A stretch of 64,000 nt of DNA from Methylobacterium sp. WSM2598 (GTDB lineage Bacteria > Pseudomonadota > Alphaproteobacteria > Rhizobiales > Beijerinckiaceae): positions 188,181-252,180 of the forward strand of contig NZ_KB900609.1 of the NCBI RefSeq assembly GCF_000379105.1. Direction: 5' to 3'. The notes under the pieces were generated by a model that made no database searches, had not been told where the DNA came from, and saw nothing but the letters and a program-made list of their open reading frames with translations. Positions 27,837-36,512 of the stretch are shown here, in pieces. Position 1 is the first letter of the stretch, and each line of letters starts with the position of its first letter. Both the position numbers and the translations under genes were made by a program.

Positions 27837-27941
27837 GAGGGTTTCCTCTCCGGTGCCGCTCGTCGTTCGGGCGCGGCGGCTCTCCCGGAGAGTAGCGCGG
27901 GCGGCAAGCGCCACAAGCCGGCCGTCGAGGCCGTCCCCGGA

Positions 27942-28475
27942 TCAGCGCACGAAGCGATCGACGAAGTCGGCGCCGAGTCCGACCTCGCCGTAATGCCGGC
28001 GGCACATCTCGATCTTGGTGAAGACGTCCTCGTAGCCGGTCTGCTTGCCCCAGGGATCGACGTAGATCATCACGCCGGTGATGTGGAAGAGCGTGATCAT
28101 CTCGGGGCAATCCTCGGGCACCACGAGGGTGTGGGTCTCGCCCGGGGGCTCGAACACGTAGGAGCCGGTCTCGGCCACCCAATCGTGTTCCAGGTAGTGC
28201 CAGCGGCCGCGGAGCACGTGGCCGTGGACCGGGGCGGGGTGGCGGTGGCGGCTGAGGATGCCGGCCCGGCGCACCCGCAGCAGGTTGACCCAGTAGCCCT
28301 GCGAGGCGTTCAGGCAAAGGGGCCGGAACCAGACGTTCTCGGCCTGCGGCACCCAGATCCGCTCGTCCTCGGGGATCGCCCGCGGCACCACGATCTCCTC
28401 CCCCGCCTCGGGCGGGAAGGGGAGCTGGTAAGGCATGCGGCGCGGGTCGGTCTCGGGCGTCGATGCGTCGGCCAC
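27942..28475 (-). CDS. Cupin protein, 2,4'-dihydroxyacetophenone dioxygenase-like
   Basis: 177 aa from GTG at 28473-28475, chosen because GAGGGAGG precedes it by 6 bp; an internal ATG at 28436 lacks one. The cupin motifs are SRHRHPAPVHGHVLRGRWHYLEHDW and GSYVFEPPGETHTLVV, with the metal-binding His residues in both. The family includes an Fe-dependent enzyme cleaving an aryl diketone-like substrate, but most members are uncharacterised. It lies 12 bp after the SDR gene within the shikimate-type operon, so an aromatic or hydroaromatic substrate is reasonable. Confidence 0.8.
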   Translation of the reverse strand: MADASTPETDPRRMPYQLPFPPEAGEEIVVPRAIPEDERIWVPQAENVWFRPLCLNASQGYWVNLLRVRRAGILSRHRHPAPVHGHVLRGRWHYLEHDWVAETGSYVFEPPGETHTLVVPEDCPEMITLFHITGVMIYVDPWGKQTGYEDVFTKIEMCRRHYGEVGLGADFVDRFVR

Positions 28476-28486
28476 GGCGGCCTCCC

Positions 28487-29197
28487 TCAGTAGATCAGGT
28501 AGCCGCCGTCGACCGGCAGGATCACGCCGGTGACGAAGGCGGCGGCCGGCGAGGCGAGGAAGATCGCGGCCCCGGCCACGTCCTCCGGGGTGCCCCAGCG
28601 GCCGAGCGGGGTGCGGGCGCGGATCGCCTCCTCGCGGGCGGGATCCTCCTGCAGGGCGCGGGTGAGCGGCGTCCTGATCCAGCCCGGCGCCACGGCGTTG
28701 ACCCGGATGCCGTCCTTGGCCCAGCCGCCGGCGAGGCTCTTGGTGAGCTGGGCGACGCCGCCCTTGCTGGCGCTGTAGGCGGGCGCGAGGCCGGCCCCGA
28801 AGAAGCTCGTCATCGAGGCGATGTTGACGACGCAGCCGCGGCTGCGGGCGAGGTGGGGGTGCAGGGCGGTGCAGAGCCGCATCGTCCCGGTGAGGTTCAC
28901 GGCGACGACCTGCTCGAAGGTGGCGAGGTCGTACTCGGCCTCGCGCCGGATGATGCCGGCGGCGTTGACCAGGATGTCGAGCCCCTCCAGCCGCGCGGCC
29001 AGGGCCTCGACGCTGCCCGCATCGGTGACGTCGAGCCGCAGCGACGGTCGGCCCGCCGCGTCCGGATCCGTCCCGCCGGCGATGTCCGCGACGGTGACGG
29101 CGGCCCCCGCCTCGGCGAGGCCCGCCGCGATGCCCGCGCCGATGCCGCTCAGGCCGCCCGTGACCAGGGCCGTGCGGCCCGCGAGGTCGAACCTCAT
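28487..29197 (-). CDS. SDR family NAD(P)-dependent oxidoreductase
   Basis: 236 aa from the ATG at 29195-29197 after GGGAGGAGAC. Classical SDR: TGGLSGIGAGIAAGL cofactor motif, ADIAGG (Asp favouring NAD), NAAGI, active-site Ser in NIASMTSF, YSASKGG catalytic Tyr-Lys, and the C-terminal VTGVILPVDGGYL. It is placed in the operon between aroQ and the cupin gene. Its substrate could be quinate/shikimate related or a sugar acid; that cannot be decided from sequence. Confidence 0.9.
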   Translation of the reverse strand: MRFDLAGRTALVTGGLSGIGAGIAAGLAEAGAAVTVADIAGGTDPDAAGRPSLRLDVTDAGSVEALAARLEGLDILVNAAGIIRREAEYDLATFEQVVAVNLTGTMRLCTALHPHLARSRGCVVNIASMTSFFGAGLAPAYSASKGGVAQLTKSLAGGWAKDGIRVNAVAPGWIRTPLTRALQEDPAREEAIRARTPLGRWGTPEDVAGAAIFLASPAAAFVTGVILPVDGGYLIY

Positions 29198-29287
29198 GTC
29201 TCCTCCCGATCGTCGCGTCGTTGCCGGATGTATGCCACGCCCCGCCGGGGCGCAGACCTGCAAACACTGCAACGGGAGGATGCGCCG

Positions 29288-29713
29288 TCAGCCGGCGAGC
29301 AGGGCGTCGAGGGCGAGGTCGTAGGAGAGCGGGCCGAATCCCGCGATCACGCCGCGCGCGACGGGGGCGATGTAGGAGTGGTGCCGGAAGCTCTCGCGGG
29401 CGTGCACGTTCGAGAGGTGGACCTCGATCACCTGCGCCTTGGCGCCCGCGATCGCGTCGCGCAGGGCAACCGAGGTGTGGGTGTAGGCACCGGCATTGAG
29501 GATCACCCCGGCCCCCGCGGCGCCCGCCTCCTGCACCCAGGTGACGAGGTCGCCCTCGTGGTTCGACTGGCGGAAGGTGAGCGCCACCCTGTCGGCGGCC
29601 CGCGCGCGCAGGCGCGCCTCGATGTCGGCGAGGGTCAGCGCCCCGTAGATCCCCGGCTCGCGGGTGCCGAGCAGGTTCAGGTTGGGGCCGTTGAGGACGT
29701 GGATCGAGCGCAT
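29288..29713 (-). CDS. aroQ: Type II 3-dehydroquinate dehydratase
   Basis: 141 aa dodecameric-type enzyme interconverting 3-dehydroquinate and 3-dehydroshikimate. Key blocks: LNGPNLNLLGTREPGIYG (catalytic Tyr23 and Arg18 region), RQSNHEGDLVTWVQEA, LNAGAYTHTSVALRDAI and EVHLSNVHARESFRHHS (catalytic His). It lies 14 bp after the 3-dehydroshikimate dehydratase gene, so here it probably serves catabolism in the QuiB direction rather than aromatic synthesis. Confidence 0.95.
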   Translation of the reverse strand: MRSIHVLNGPNLNLLGTREPGIYGALTLADIEARLRARAADRVALTFRQSNHEGDLVTWVQEAGAAGAGVILNAGAYTHTSVALRDAIAGAKAQVIEVHLSNVHARESFRHHSYIAPVARGVIAGFGPLSYDLALDALLAG

Positions 29714-29727
29714 GACGGGGTCGTGCC

Positions 29728-31638
29728 TTACCGGGTGGGGAGGGCCGGATGTGGGGCCAGGCGGGTCTGGGCCGCAAGCCGGATCGGGGCATTCGCGGCG
29801 CCGTAGCCGCGATAGCCGCGCCGCTCGACGATCTCGAAGGCGAAGCCGCCGCCGAGGAGGCCGCGGGTGTAGACCTGGAAGAACTCGGCCCCGCCCTCGC
29901 GGTCGTACAGGATGTTCCCGTCGCGCAGCCGCGCCAGGGTCTCGGGCGGCAGGTCGGTGCGGGCCTCCAGGTCGTCGTAGTAGTTCTCCGGAATCGGCAG
30001 GAGCGCGACCCCGGCGGCGCGCAGGGACGCGACGGTGGCGACGATGTCGTCGGTGGCGAGCGCCACGTGCTGCACCCCGCCGCCGAGCGCCTCCGACAGG
30101 AAGCGCGAGGAGAGGGTGCGGCTGCTCTGCGAGGCGTTGAGGACGAGGCGCAGGGCCGCGCCCGGGGCCTCGACGGCCTGGCTCTCGACCACGCCGCCCG
30201 GATCGACCACGTCCTGCACGGGCAGCTTCGCGAGGTCGAACAGCCCGGTGTAGAACAGGAGCCAGGTCAGCATCTCCTCGTGGCGCATGCTCTGGGCGAG
30301 GTGATCGACGGCGACGAGCCCGGCGCCGCGGACCGGCTCCGGAGCGAGGGGCTCGAAATCCACGTCCCAGAGGCGGTCGAGGCCGCTGCGGCGATCGACG
30401 AGGTAGAGCAGGCTGCCGCCGACGCCGCGGACGGCCGGGATGTCGAGTTCGCCCGGCGCCACCGCCTGCCGGAACGGCTCGTCGAGGAGGGCGCGCGCCC
30501 GCTCCAGAGCCGCGCCCGCGTCGTCGACCCGCAGCGCGACCGCGCAGACCGAGGCGCCGTGCGTGACCTGGAAGGAATGGGCGAAGCCCTCCTTCTCGGT
30601 ATTGACCACGAGGTTGATCGCGCCCTGGCTCCAGCGGGTCACGGCCTTGGAGCGGTGGCGGGCGGTCCGGGCGAAGCCGAGGCCGGACAGGACCGATTCG
30701 AAGGCCCGCGCCTCCTCGTCCATGGCGAACTCGATGAACTCGATCCCCTCGCAGGCGGCCCGCGGCGGCAGGGCGGGCAGGAGAGGGGCCGGCCCCCGCC
30801 CGGCGGGATCCTCCGGCGCGCCCGCCCGGCGGCGCAGGTCGTCGAGCATGACGAGGAGCGAGCGGCGCCCGTCGAGGGCGACGCCGCGGGCCGAGCCCGC
30901 CCGGAAGCGGTCGCTGAAGATCTCCAGCGACAGGATCCCGTCGAAGCCCGTCGCCCCGAGCGCGTCCACGAAGGCCGGGATCGGCAGGTCGCCCTGGCCC
31001 GGGAAGCAGCGGTAGTGGCGGCTCCAGGAGAGGTGATCCATGGCGAGGCGGGGCGCGTCGGCCATCTGCACCAGGACGATCTTCTCCCGCGGGATGGAGC
31101 GGATCGCCCCGAGATCGGTGCCCCGGGCGAGCACGTGGAAGCTGTCGAGGACGAAGCCCACGGCCGGATGATCGGCCCGGCGCACGATCTCCCAGGCGTC
31201 GCGGTAATCGCTGACGTGCCGGCCCCAGGCCAGGGCCTCGTAGCCGACCCGCATGCCGCGCCGGGCCGCGCGCTCGCCGAGTTCGCGAAAATCCTCCGCC
31301 GCCCGGTCGAGCCCGCCCAGGCTGTCGGGCGAGACGTTGGAGCACACCATCAGGAGGTCGCAGCCGAGCTCCTGCATCGTGTCGAACTTGCGCTCGGCCC
31401 GGGCGAAGGCCTTGGCGCGCTGCGGCGCCGGCATCCCCTCGAAGTCGCGGAAGGGCTGGTAGACGGCGACGGCGAGGCCGAGATCCTCCGCCCGGCGGCG
31501 CAGGTCCCGGGGCGTGCCGCTGAAGGAGAGGAGGTCGTTCTCGAAGATCTCGACCTCCGAGAAGCCGGCCGCGGCGATGGCCTCCAGCTTCTCGCCGAGG
31601 GTGCCGCTCAGGCAAACGGTCGCGATCGCGAGCTTCAT
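29728..31638 (-). CDS. quiC: 3-dehydroshikimate dehydratase, two-domain (TIM barrel + HPPD-like) type
   Basis: 636 aa. Residues about 1-285 form an AP-endonuclease-2-type TIM barrel (VCLSGTLGEKLEAIAAAGF, EIFENDLL, FVLDSFHVLARGTDL, HYRCFPGQGDLPI, GILSLEIFSDRFR). Residues about 305-610 form a 4-hydroxyphenylpyruvate dioxygenase-like vicinal-oxygen-chelate pair (VDHLAQSM, VQHVALATDDIV, GAEFFQVYTR). This fusion is known as bacterial 3-dehydroshikimate dehydratase, yielding protocatechuate. Clustering with aroQ, aroE and a shikimate-type permease supports that reaction. The C-terminal half may be regulatory or may have lost oxygenase activity. Confidence 0.88.
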   Translation of the reverse strand: MKLAIATVCLSGTLGEKLEAIAAAGFSEVEIFENDLLSFSGTPRDLRRRAEDLGLAVAVYQPFRDFEGMPAPQRAKAFARAERKFDTMQELGCDLLMVCSNVSPDSLGGLDRAAEDFRELGERAARRGMRVGYEALAWGRHVSDYRDAWEIVRRADHPAVGFVLDSFHVLARGTDLGAIRSIPREKIVLVQMADAPRLAMDHLSWSRHYRCFPGQGDLPIPAFVDALGATGFDGILSLEIFSDRFRAGSARGVALDGRRSLLVMLDDLRRRAGAPEDPAGRGPAPLLPALPPRAACEGIEFIEFAMDEEARAFESVLSGLGFARTARHRSKAVTRWSQGAINLVVNTEKEGFAHSFQVTHGASVCAVALRVDDAGAALERARALLDEPFRQAVAPGELDIPAVRGVGGSLLYLVDRRSGLDRLWDVDFEPLAPEPVRGAGLVAVDHLAQSMRHEEMLTWLLFYTGLFDLAKLPVQDVVDPGGVVESQAVEAPGAALRLVLNASQSSRTLSSRFLSEALGGGVQHVALATDDIVATVASLRAAGVALLPIPENYYDDLEARTDLPPETLARLRDGNILYDREGGAEFFQVYTRGLLGGGFAFEIVERRGYRGYGAANAPIRLAAQTRLAPHPALPTR

Positions 31639-31721
31639 GCGGGGTCTCCCGTTGGCAGGTGGGGCTTCCGGAGCCCGGCACCGGGCGGGCGCGGAGCCTT
31701 GCCCCGCGCCCGCCCGTCGGA

Positions 31722-33125
31722 TCAGGCGCCCGCGAGGCGGCCGCCCGAGAGTTCCTGCGCCCGCAGGCGCTCGTAATCCTGCTTGCCGAGGGGCTGCGCG
31801 CCCGGCTCGCCGAGGTCCTTCATCGGAATGCGGTAGGTCTCGCGGGCGCTGTAGGCCGCCGCCGCCGCGATCACCGTGATGCCGAAGGCGAGCGCCCCGA
31901 TGGTGAGCGGGATGTTGGCCGCGCCGGGCGGCGCCACCGCGGTGAACAGGGCCGGCAGCATCGCGGTGATCGCCGTGCCGACGTTCTGGGAGATCGCCAT
32001 CGCCGAGACGCGGGTCCGGGTCGGGAAGAGCTCCGGGTAGAAGCTCGGATAGACCGCGTTGTAGCCCTGGTAGACGACGCCCCACATCAGCAGGGACATC
32101 AGGATCGCGAGCGGCACGTTGTGGATGCTGATGGCGTAGAGATAGCCGAAGGACAGCAGGCCCGAGGCGAGGGCGCCCACGATGATCGGCGGGCGCCGCC
32201 CGATCCGGTCCGAGAGGTTGCCGACGAAGGGGATCACCGCCACCGCCACGATGTTGCCGAGGACCGGGATCCAGAGATAGATGTCCTTCTCGAAGCCGAT
32301 CCCGTAGGCCGGCTGGACCGCGTAGGCCGCGCCGAAGATCGTCGCCACGACTGGGATCACGTTCATCAGCGCCATGCAGACGACCCGTGCCATGTCGGCC
32401 GAGCTGGAGCGGAAGGCCTCGATCACCGGCGAGTGCGGGATCTCGCCCCGCGCGCCCTCCTTGGCGAAGGCGGGGGTCTCCTCGACCTCGCGGCGGATGA
32501 CGAAGCCCGCCACGATCACGACGACGCTGAGCAGGAACGGGATCCGCCAGCCCCAGGCATTGAACGCCTCCGCCGGCATGAAGTGGGCCAGCGGCAGGAA
32601 CACGGCCGCGGCCAGGATCTGCCCCGCCTGCACGCCCTGGAGCGTGAAGCTCGCGAAGAAGCCGCGGCGGCCGAAGGGCGCGTGTTCGAGGATCATCGAG
32701 CTCGCCCCCGAGATCTCCCCGGCCACCGCGAAGCCCTGGATGAGCCGCAGGATCACCAGCAGCACCGGCGCCAGGATCCCGACCTGCTCGTAGGTCGGCA
32801 GCAGGCCGACCGCGATGGTGGAGAGGCCCATCAGGAACATGCACAGGATCAGCACGTTCTTGCGCCCGTGGGTGTCGCCCCAGTGGCCGAGCACGAAGGC
32901 GCCGATCGGCCGGCTGACGTAGCCGACGCCGTAGGTGGCGAGCGAGGCCACGATCGCCACCGTCGGGTTGCCGGCGGGAAAGAAGATCTGCGGGAAGATC
33001 AGCGACGCCGCCGTCGCGTAGATGAAGAAATCGTAGTATTCGAGCGCGGATCCGATCCAGCCGCTCGCCGCGGCCTTCTTGGATTGCTGGCGGGTATGCG
33101 ACGCCCGGTCGAGCGTGGTGGCCAT
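31722..33125 (-). CDS. MFS transporter, MHS family, shikimate permease-like (ShiA)
   Basis: 467 aa with 12 membrane segments. The N-terminus ASGWIGSALEYYDFFIYATAA and GHWGDTHGRKNVLI are signatures of metabolite:H+ symporters; FVGNLSDRIGRRPPII is the second-half counterpart of the loop 2-3 motif. ShiA-like proteins of this group import shikimate, and the flanking aroE, quiC and aroQ genes make shikimate, quinate or dehydroshikimate the probable substrate. It lies between aroE (144-bp gap) and quiC (83-bp gap). Confidence 0.87.
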   Translation of the reverse strand: MATTLDRASHTRQQSKKAAASGWIGSALEYYDFFIYATAASLIFPQIFFPAGNPTVAIVASLATYGVGYVSRPIGAFVLGHWGDTHGRKNVLILCMFLMGLSTIAVGLLPTYEQVGILAPVLLVILRLIQGFAVAGEISGASSMILEHAPFGRRGFFASFTLQGVQAGQILAAAVFLPLAHFMPAEAFNAWGWRIPFLLSVVVIVAGFVIRREVEETPAFAKEGARGEIPHSPVIEAFRSSSADMARVVCMALMNVIPVVATIFGAAYAVQPAYGIGFEKDIYLWIPVLGNIVAVAVIPFVGNLSDRIGRRPPIIVGALASGLLSFGYLYAISIHNVPLAILMSLLMWGVVYQGYNAVYPSFYPELFPTRTRVSAMAISQNVGTAITAMLPALFTAVAPPGAANIPLTIGALAFGITVIAAAAAYSARETYRIPMKDLGEPGAQPLGKQDYERLRAQELSGGRLAGA

Positions 33126-33269
33126 CTCGGTTTCCTCCAGGTGTAGTGGTGCGGGTTTGGTTATTGTTGGTGGGCGAAGGCGGACGCCGCGTCGGAGCGG
33201 CGGCCTTCACCGAAAGAGCGCCGGTCCCGCCCGCGGCGGGACTTCACCACGGCGCGACTTGGCCGCGGC

Positions 33270-34127
33270 TCAGGCGGCGCGGGCCGCGATGATCGCGTCG
33301 AAGGCCCGCTCCATCGCGGCCTGCGGCGCCTCGCGGCCGGTGAACAGCCGGAACGCGTCGAGGGCCTGGTGGATCGCGAGGGCGCGGCCGGTCATGGTCG
33401 GGGCGCCGAGCGCGCGGGCCGCGGCGAGGAGCGGCGTCCAGAGCGGCGAGTAGACCGCGTCGGCCACCCACAGGTCCGGCCGCAGCAGGTGGAGGGGCAC
33501 CGGCGCGTCGCGATTCGGCAGCATGCCGATCGGCGTCCCGTTGACGAGGCCGCGCGCGCCCGCCAGCGCCTCCTCGGCGCCCGCGCAGACCCGGATCTCG
33601 GCCCGCCCGTCCAGGGAGGCCGCGAGCGCCCGGGCCTTGGCCGGATCGGTGTCGACGAGGCGGATCTCCGTGCCGGGGACGTCGCTCAGCGCCACCGCGA
33701 TCGCCTTGCCGACGCCCCCCGCCCCGATCAGCGCCACCGGGCCGGCCGGGGCCGGACCGAAGGTCTGGACGAGGGCGCGGCCGAACCCGCTCGCGTCGGT
33801 GTTGTGGCCGATCAGGCGCCCGCCCTCGACCACCACGGTGTTGACCGCGCCCACCGCGCGGGCCCCCGGCGAGAGGTCGTCGAGCAGGGGAAGCACCGCC
33901 TCCTTGTACGGGAAGGTGACGTTGACGCCCGCAAAGCCGAGGTGGCGCACGCCGTCGAGCAGGCTGCGCAGCAGCCCCGCATCCGCCCCGGCGATCTCGA
34001 TGAGCTGGTAATGCGCCCGCATCCCGAGCGCCTCGGCGGCCGCCTCGTGCATGGCCGGCGAGGCCGAATGCTTGATCGGCGCGCCGATCAGGCCGAGGAG
34101 GGCACGGTTCTGCTGTGATTTTGCCAT
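33270..34127 (-). CDS. aroE: Shikimate dehydrogenase (catabolic-type candidate)
   Basis: 285 aa. Substrate-site motifs are present: GAPIKHSASPAMHEAAAEALG, NVTFPYKE with the catalytic Lys, and NTDASGFGRAL. The nucleotide loop is IGAGGVGKAIAVAL, followed by VDTDPAKA, where Asp suggests NAD rather than NADP preference, as in quinate/shikimate dehydrogenases. As first gene of the catabolic array it probably oxidises shikimate or quinate instead of making shikimate. Confidence 0.93.
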   Translation of the reverse strand: MAKSQQNRALLGLIGAPIKHSASPAMHEAAAEALGMRAHYQLIEIAGADAGLLRSLLDGVRHLGFAGVNVTFPYKEAVLPLLDDLSPGARAVGAVNTVVVEGGRLIGHNTDASGFGRALVQTFGPAPAGPVALIGAGGVGKAIAVALSDVPGTEIRLVDTDPAKARALAASLDGRAEIRVCAGAEEALAGARGLVNGTPIGMLPNRDAPVPLHLLRPDLWVADAVYSPLWTPLLAAARALGAPTMTGRALAIHQALDAFRLFTGREAPQAAMERAFDAIIAARAA

Positions 34128-34237
34128 GACCTGCTATGCCTCTTCAGGTCTGAATTTGCCCGGCCGGACCGGGCCTCCCTGTGGCGAGACATACTGCAGA
34201 CGAGCCGGCTATCCAAAATACCAAGTTGGGCGACGAT

Positions 34238-34254
34238 CGTAACATCATGTTACG
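34238..34254. promoter_or_regulatory. 17-bp palindrome, candidate LysR operator of the shikimate operon
   Basis: CGTAACAT-C-ATGTTACG is a perfect inverted repeat with a T-N11-A core (TAACATCATGTTA). It lies 111 bp upstream of the aroE start codon and overlaps the TAA stop of the LysR gene at 34250. Its AT-rich symmetry stands out in this GC-rich DNA. Distance and form match a LysR recognition site for the adjacent regulator. Confidence 0.65.
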
Positions 34255-35167
34255 GTCCGCCGGGCCCGGCGGCCCCTTCCGCCTCGCGCGTCATCTCCTG
34301 GCGCAGGAGGCTCACGAAGTTCGAGGCGAACAGGCTCGGGCTGCTGCCGGCCTTGGTGGCGGTCCAGGTCTGGAAGGTCGGGGCCTCGGCGATGCGCAGG
34401 ACCCGGATGCCCGGGAAGGCGCCCTCCGCGATGGTGAACTGGTCGATCACCGCGATGCCGAGGCCGGCCCGGACCAGGGCGCAGACCGTGGTGCCGAAGC
34501 GCGCCCGGATGGTGATCTCGTAGGCGAGGCGCCGCTCCCGGAAGATGTCGGCCATGACGCGCCCGTAGGGGTCGTTGGGGTCGATCCCGATCAGCGGGTA
34601 GCGGACGATCTCCCGCGCCTCGATCGCGTCGCGCCCGGCGAGGGGATGGGATTCGGGCACGATGCAGAGCAGGCTGCCGCGGGCGAGGGGCTCGAAGGCG
34701 AGGCCCGGATGGTCGAGCCGGTAGCTCATCGCCACCACCTCCCCCTTGCCGAGCAGCAGGTAGTCGATCGCCTCCTCGAGCTTGAGGATGTTGATGTCGA
34801 TGAGCAGCTGCGGGTGCTTGGCGCGCAGGCGCTCCACCGCGCGGGGCACCATGACATGGCAGATGGACGGCACCGAGCCGATCAGCAGCTCCTGGCCGCT
34901 GCCGCTCTGCGTGCGGGCCACGACGTAGCGGAGATCCTCGACCCTGTCGTAGACGGCGTTGATCTGGTCGAAGACGGCGCGCGCCTGCTGCGAGGGGACG
35001 AGGCGGCCGCCCTGGCGGTCGAACAGCCGCATGCCGAGCGCGGCCTCGGTGTACTTCATCAGGCGGCTGATGCCGGGCGCCGAGACGTTGAGGAGCCGGG
35101 CCGCCCCGGCGATCGTCCCGGAGACCATGATGGCCCGGGCGACCTCGATCTGTCGCAGCGTCAGCAT
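34250..35167 (-). CDS. LysR family transcriptional regulator of the shikimate-type operon
   Basis: 305 aa. The N-terminal winged helix (LRQIEVARAIMVSGTIAGAARLLNVSAPGISR) is followed by the effector domain (LLIGSVPSICHVMVPRAVERL). It is encoded just upstream of aroE in the same orientation, rather than divergently as is more usual for LysR genes. It likely responds to a hydroaromatic intermediate and binds the palindrome at its own 3' end; the ligand is not known. Confidence 0.9.
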   Translation of the reverse strand: MLTLRQIEVARAIMVSGTIAGAARLLNVSAPGISRLMKYTEAALGMRLFDRQGGRLVPSQQARAVFDQINAVYDRVEDLRYVVARTQSGSGQELLIGSVPSICHVMVPRAVERLRAKHPQLLIDINILKLEEAIDYLLLGKGEVVAMSYRLDHPGLAFEPLARGSLLCIVPESHPLAGRDAIEAREIVRYPLIGIDPNDPYGRVMADIFRERRLAYEITIRARFGTTVCALVRAGLGIAVIDQFTIAEGAFPGIRVLRIAEAPTFQTWTATKAGSSPSLFASNFVSLLRQEMTREAEGAAGPGGP

Positions 35168-35227
35168 CCCGTCCTCCCCGGGGGCCCGCGCGGCGCGGGT
35201 CCCGCCATCCTGCCGCGGGCGGCCGGG

Positions 35228-36373
35228 TCAGGCGAGGCGGCCGAGGCCGAAGAGGGAGATGTCGAAGCCCGTGCGCCCGGTCGTGGCGAGGTCGGCCAGG
35301 ATCTCGCCGACCACGCTGCAGAACTTGTAGCCGTGGCCCGAGCAGGGCGAGGCGACCACGACCTCGGGACAGTCGGGCAGGGTGTCGATGACGAAGTGCT
35401 CGTCGGGCGTGTTCGTGAAGAGGCAGGAGCGCAGGGCCATGGTGGGCCCGTCCGCGTGCGGGAAGTAGCGCCGCACCGCCTCCCGCAGCACCGCCTCGTC
35501 CCGGGGATGGACCTCGCGGTCGATCGCGTCGGCGGGGCCGGTCTCGCGCAGGTGGTGGTAGAGGCCGATCTTGAAGCCCGGCAGGCCCCAGACCGGGAAG
35601 CCGTAGAAGTGGCCCTCGTCGAAGAGGGCGTTGAAGACCGGGAAGCGGCCGAGCGCGAAGGCGTCCGGCATGGCGGGCTGGAACCAGCCGAGCACCTGCC
35701 GCTCGGGCACCGCGCGGCCGGCGAGGGCCGGCACGAGGTCCTGCATCCAGGCGCCCGCCGTCAGGACGAGGCGCCCGGCCTCGTAGGTGCCGCGCGCCGT
35801 GCGGACGCGCACGCCGCCCGCGACGGGTTCCCAGGACAGGGCCGGCTCCCGGGCGCGGATCTCGGCGCCCTCGGCCTGCGCCAGGGCGACGTGGGCGACG
35901 ATGGCGCGCTCCGAGGCGACGAAGCCGCCCTCCGGCTGCAGCAGGGCGAGGTGGCCGGCCGGCAGCGCGTAGCCCGGGAAGCGGGCGTTGAGGTCGCGGG
36001 CGGAAAGGAGCTCGTGGGGCAGGTCGTGGATCCGGCAGGCCTCCACGGCGCCGGCGACGATCCGGCTGTCCTCCGGCCCGGCATCCACCGAGCCGGTGAC
36101 GAAGAGCAGCCGCTCGCCGAAGCGCGATTCGGCCTCGCGCCAATTGGCGTAGGCGCGCCGCAGCAGCGGCACGTAGGCCGGGTCCTCGAAATAGGCGAGG
36201 CGGATGATGCGGTTGGCGCCGTGGGAGGAGCCCATGGCGTGGGGGATGTCGAAGCGCTCGAGGCCGAGCACGCGCTGGCCGCGCCGGGCGAGCTGCCAGC
36301 AGGCGGCCGATCCCATGCCGCCGATCCCGAGCACGATCACGTCGTAGGTCTGTGACACGGATACCGTCCTCAT
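35228..36373 (-). CDS. N-methyl-L-tryptophan oxidase / monomeric sarcosine oxidase-like flavoenzyme
   Basis: 381 aa from the ATG at 36371-36373. The FAD motif is VLGIGGMGSAACWQLARRG, then GSSHGANRIIRLAYFEDPAYVPLLRRA, typical of SolA/MSOX. The segment SCLFTNTPDEHFVIDTLP contains the cysteine that carries covalent flavin in this family, and SPCSGHGYKFCSVVGE ends the FAD site. It would oxidise an N-methyl amino acid to formaldehyde plus amine, which fits a methylotroph, though the substrate is unproven. The stop is 61 bp from the LysR start on the same strand. Confidence 0.88.
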   Translation of the reverse strand: MRTVSVSQTYDVIVLGIGGMGSAACWQLARRGQRVLGLERFDIPHAMGSSHGANRIIRLAYFEDPAYVPLLRRAYANWREAESRFGERLLFVTGSVDAGPEDSRIVAGAVEACRIHDLPHELLSARDLNARFPGYALPAGHLALLQPEGGFVASERAIVAHVALAQAEGAEIRAREPALSWEPVAGGVRVRTARGTYEAGRLVLTAGAWMQDLVPALAGRAVPERQVLGWFQPAMPDAFALGRFPVFNALFDEGHFYGFPVWGLPGFKIGLYHHLRETGPADAIDREVHPRDEAVLREAVRRYFPHADGPTMALRSCLFTNTPDEHFVIDTLPDCPEVVVASPCSGHGYKFCSVVGEILADLATTGRTGFDISLFGLGRLA

Positions 36374-36512
36374 GCTCCCGCATTCCGGGCCGGGCCCCGC
36401 GGTGCCGCGCGGCTGTCCCGGCATCCCCGCCGCGGCGGGGAGGGCCGCGCCGGCGCCCGCGGGTGCCGGCCGGGAGGGGTGCCCCTCCCGGCTCACGCGG
36501 CGGTCCCGCTCC

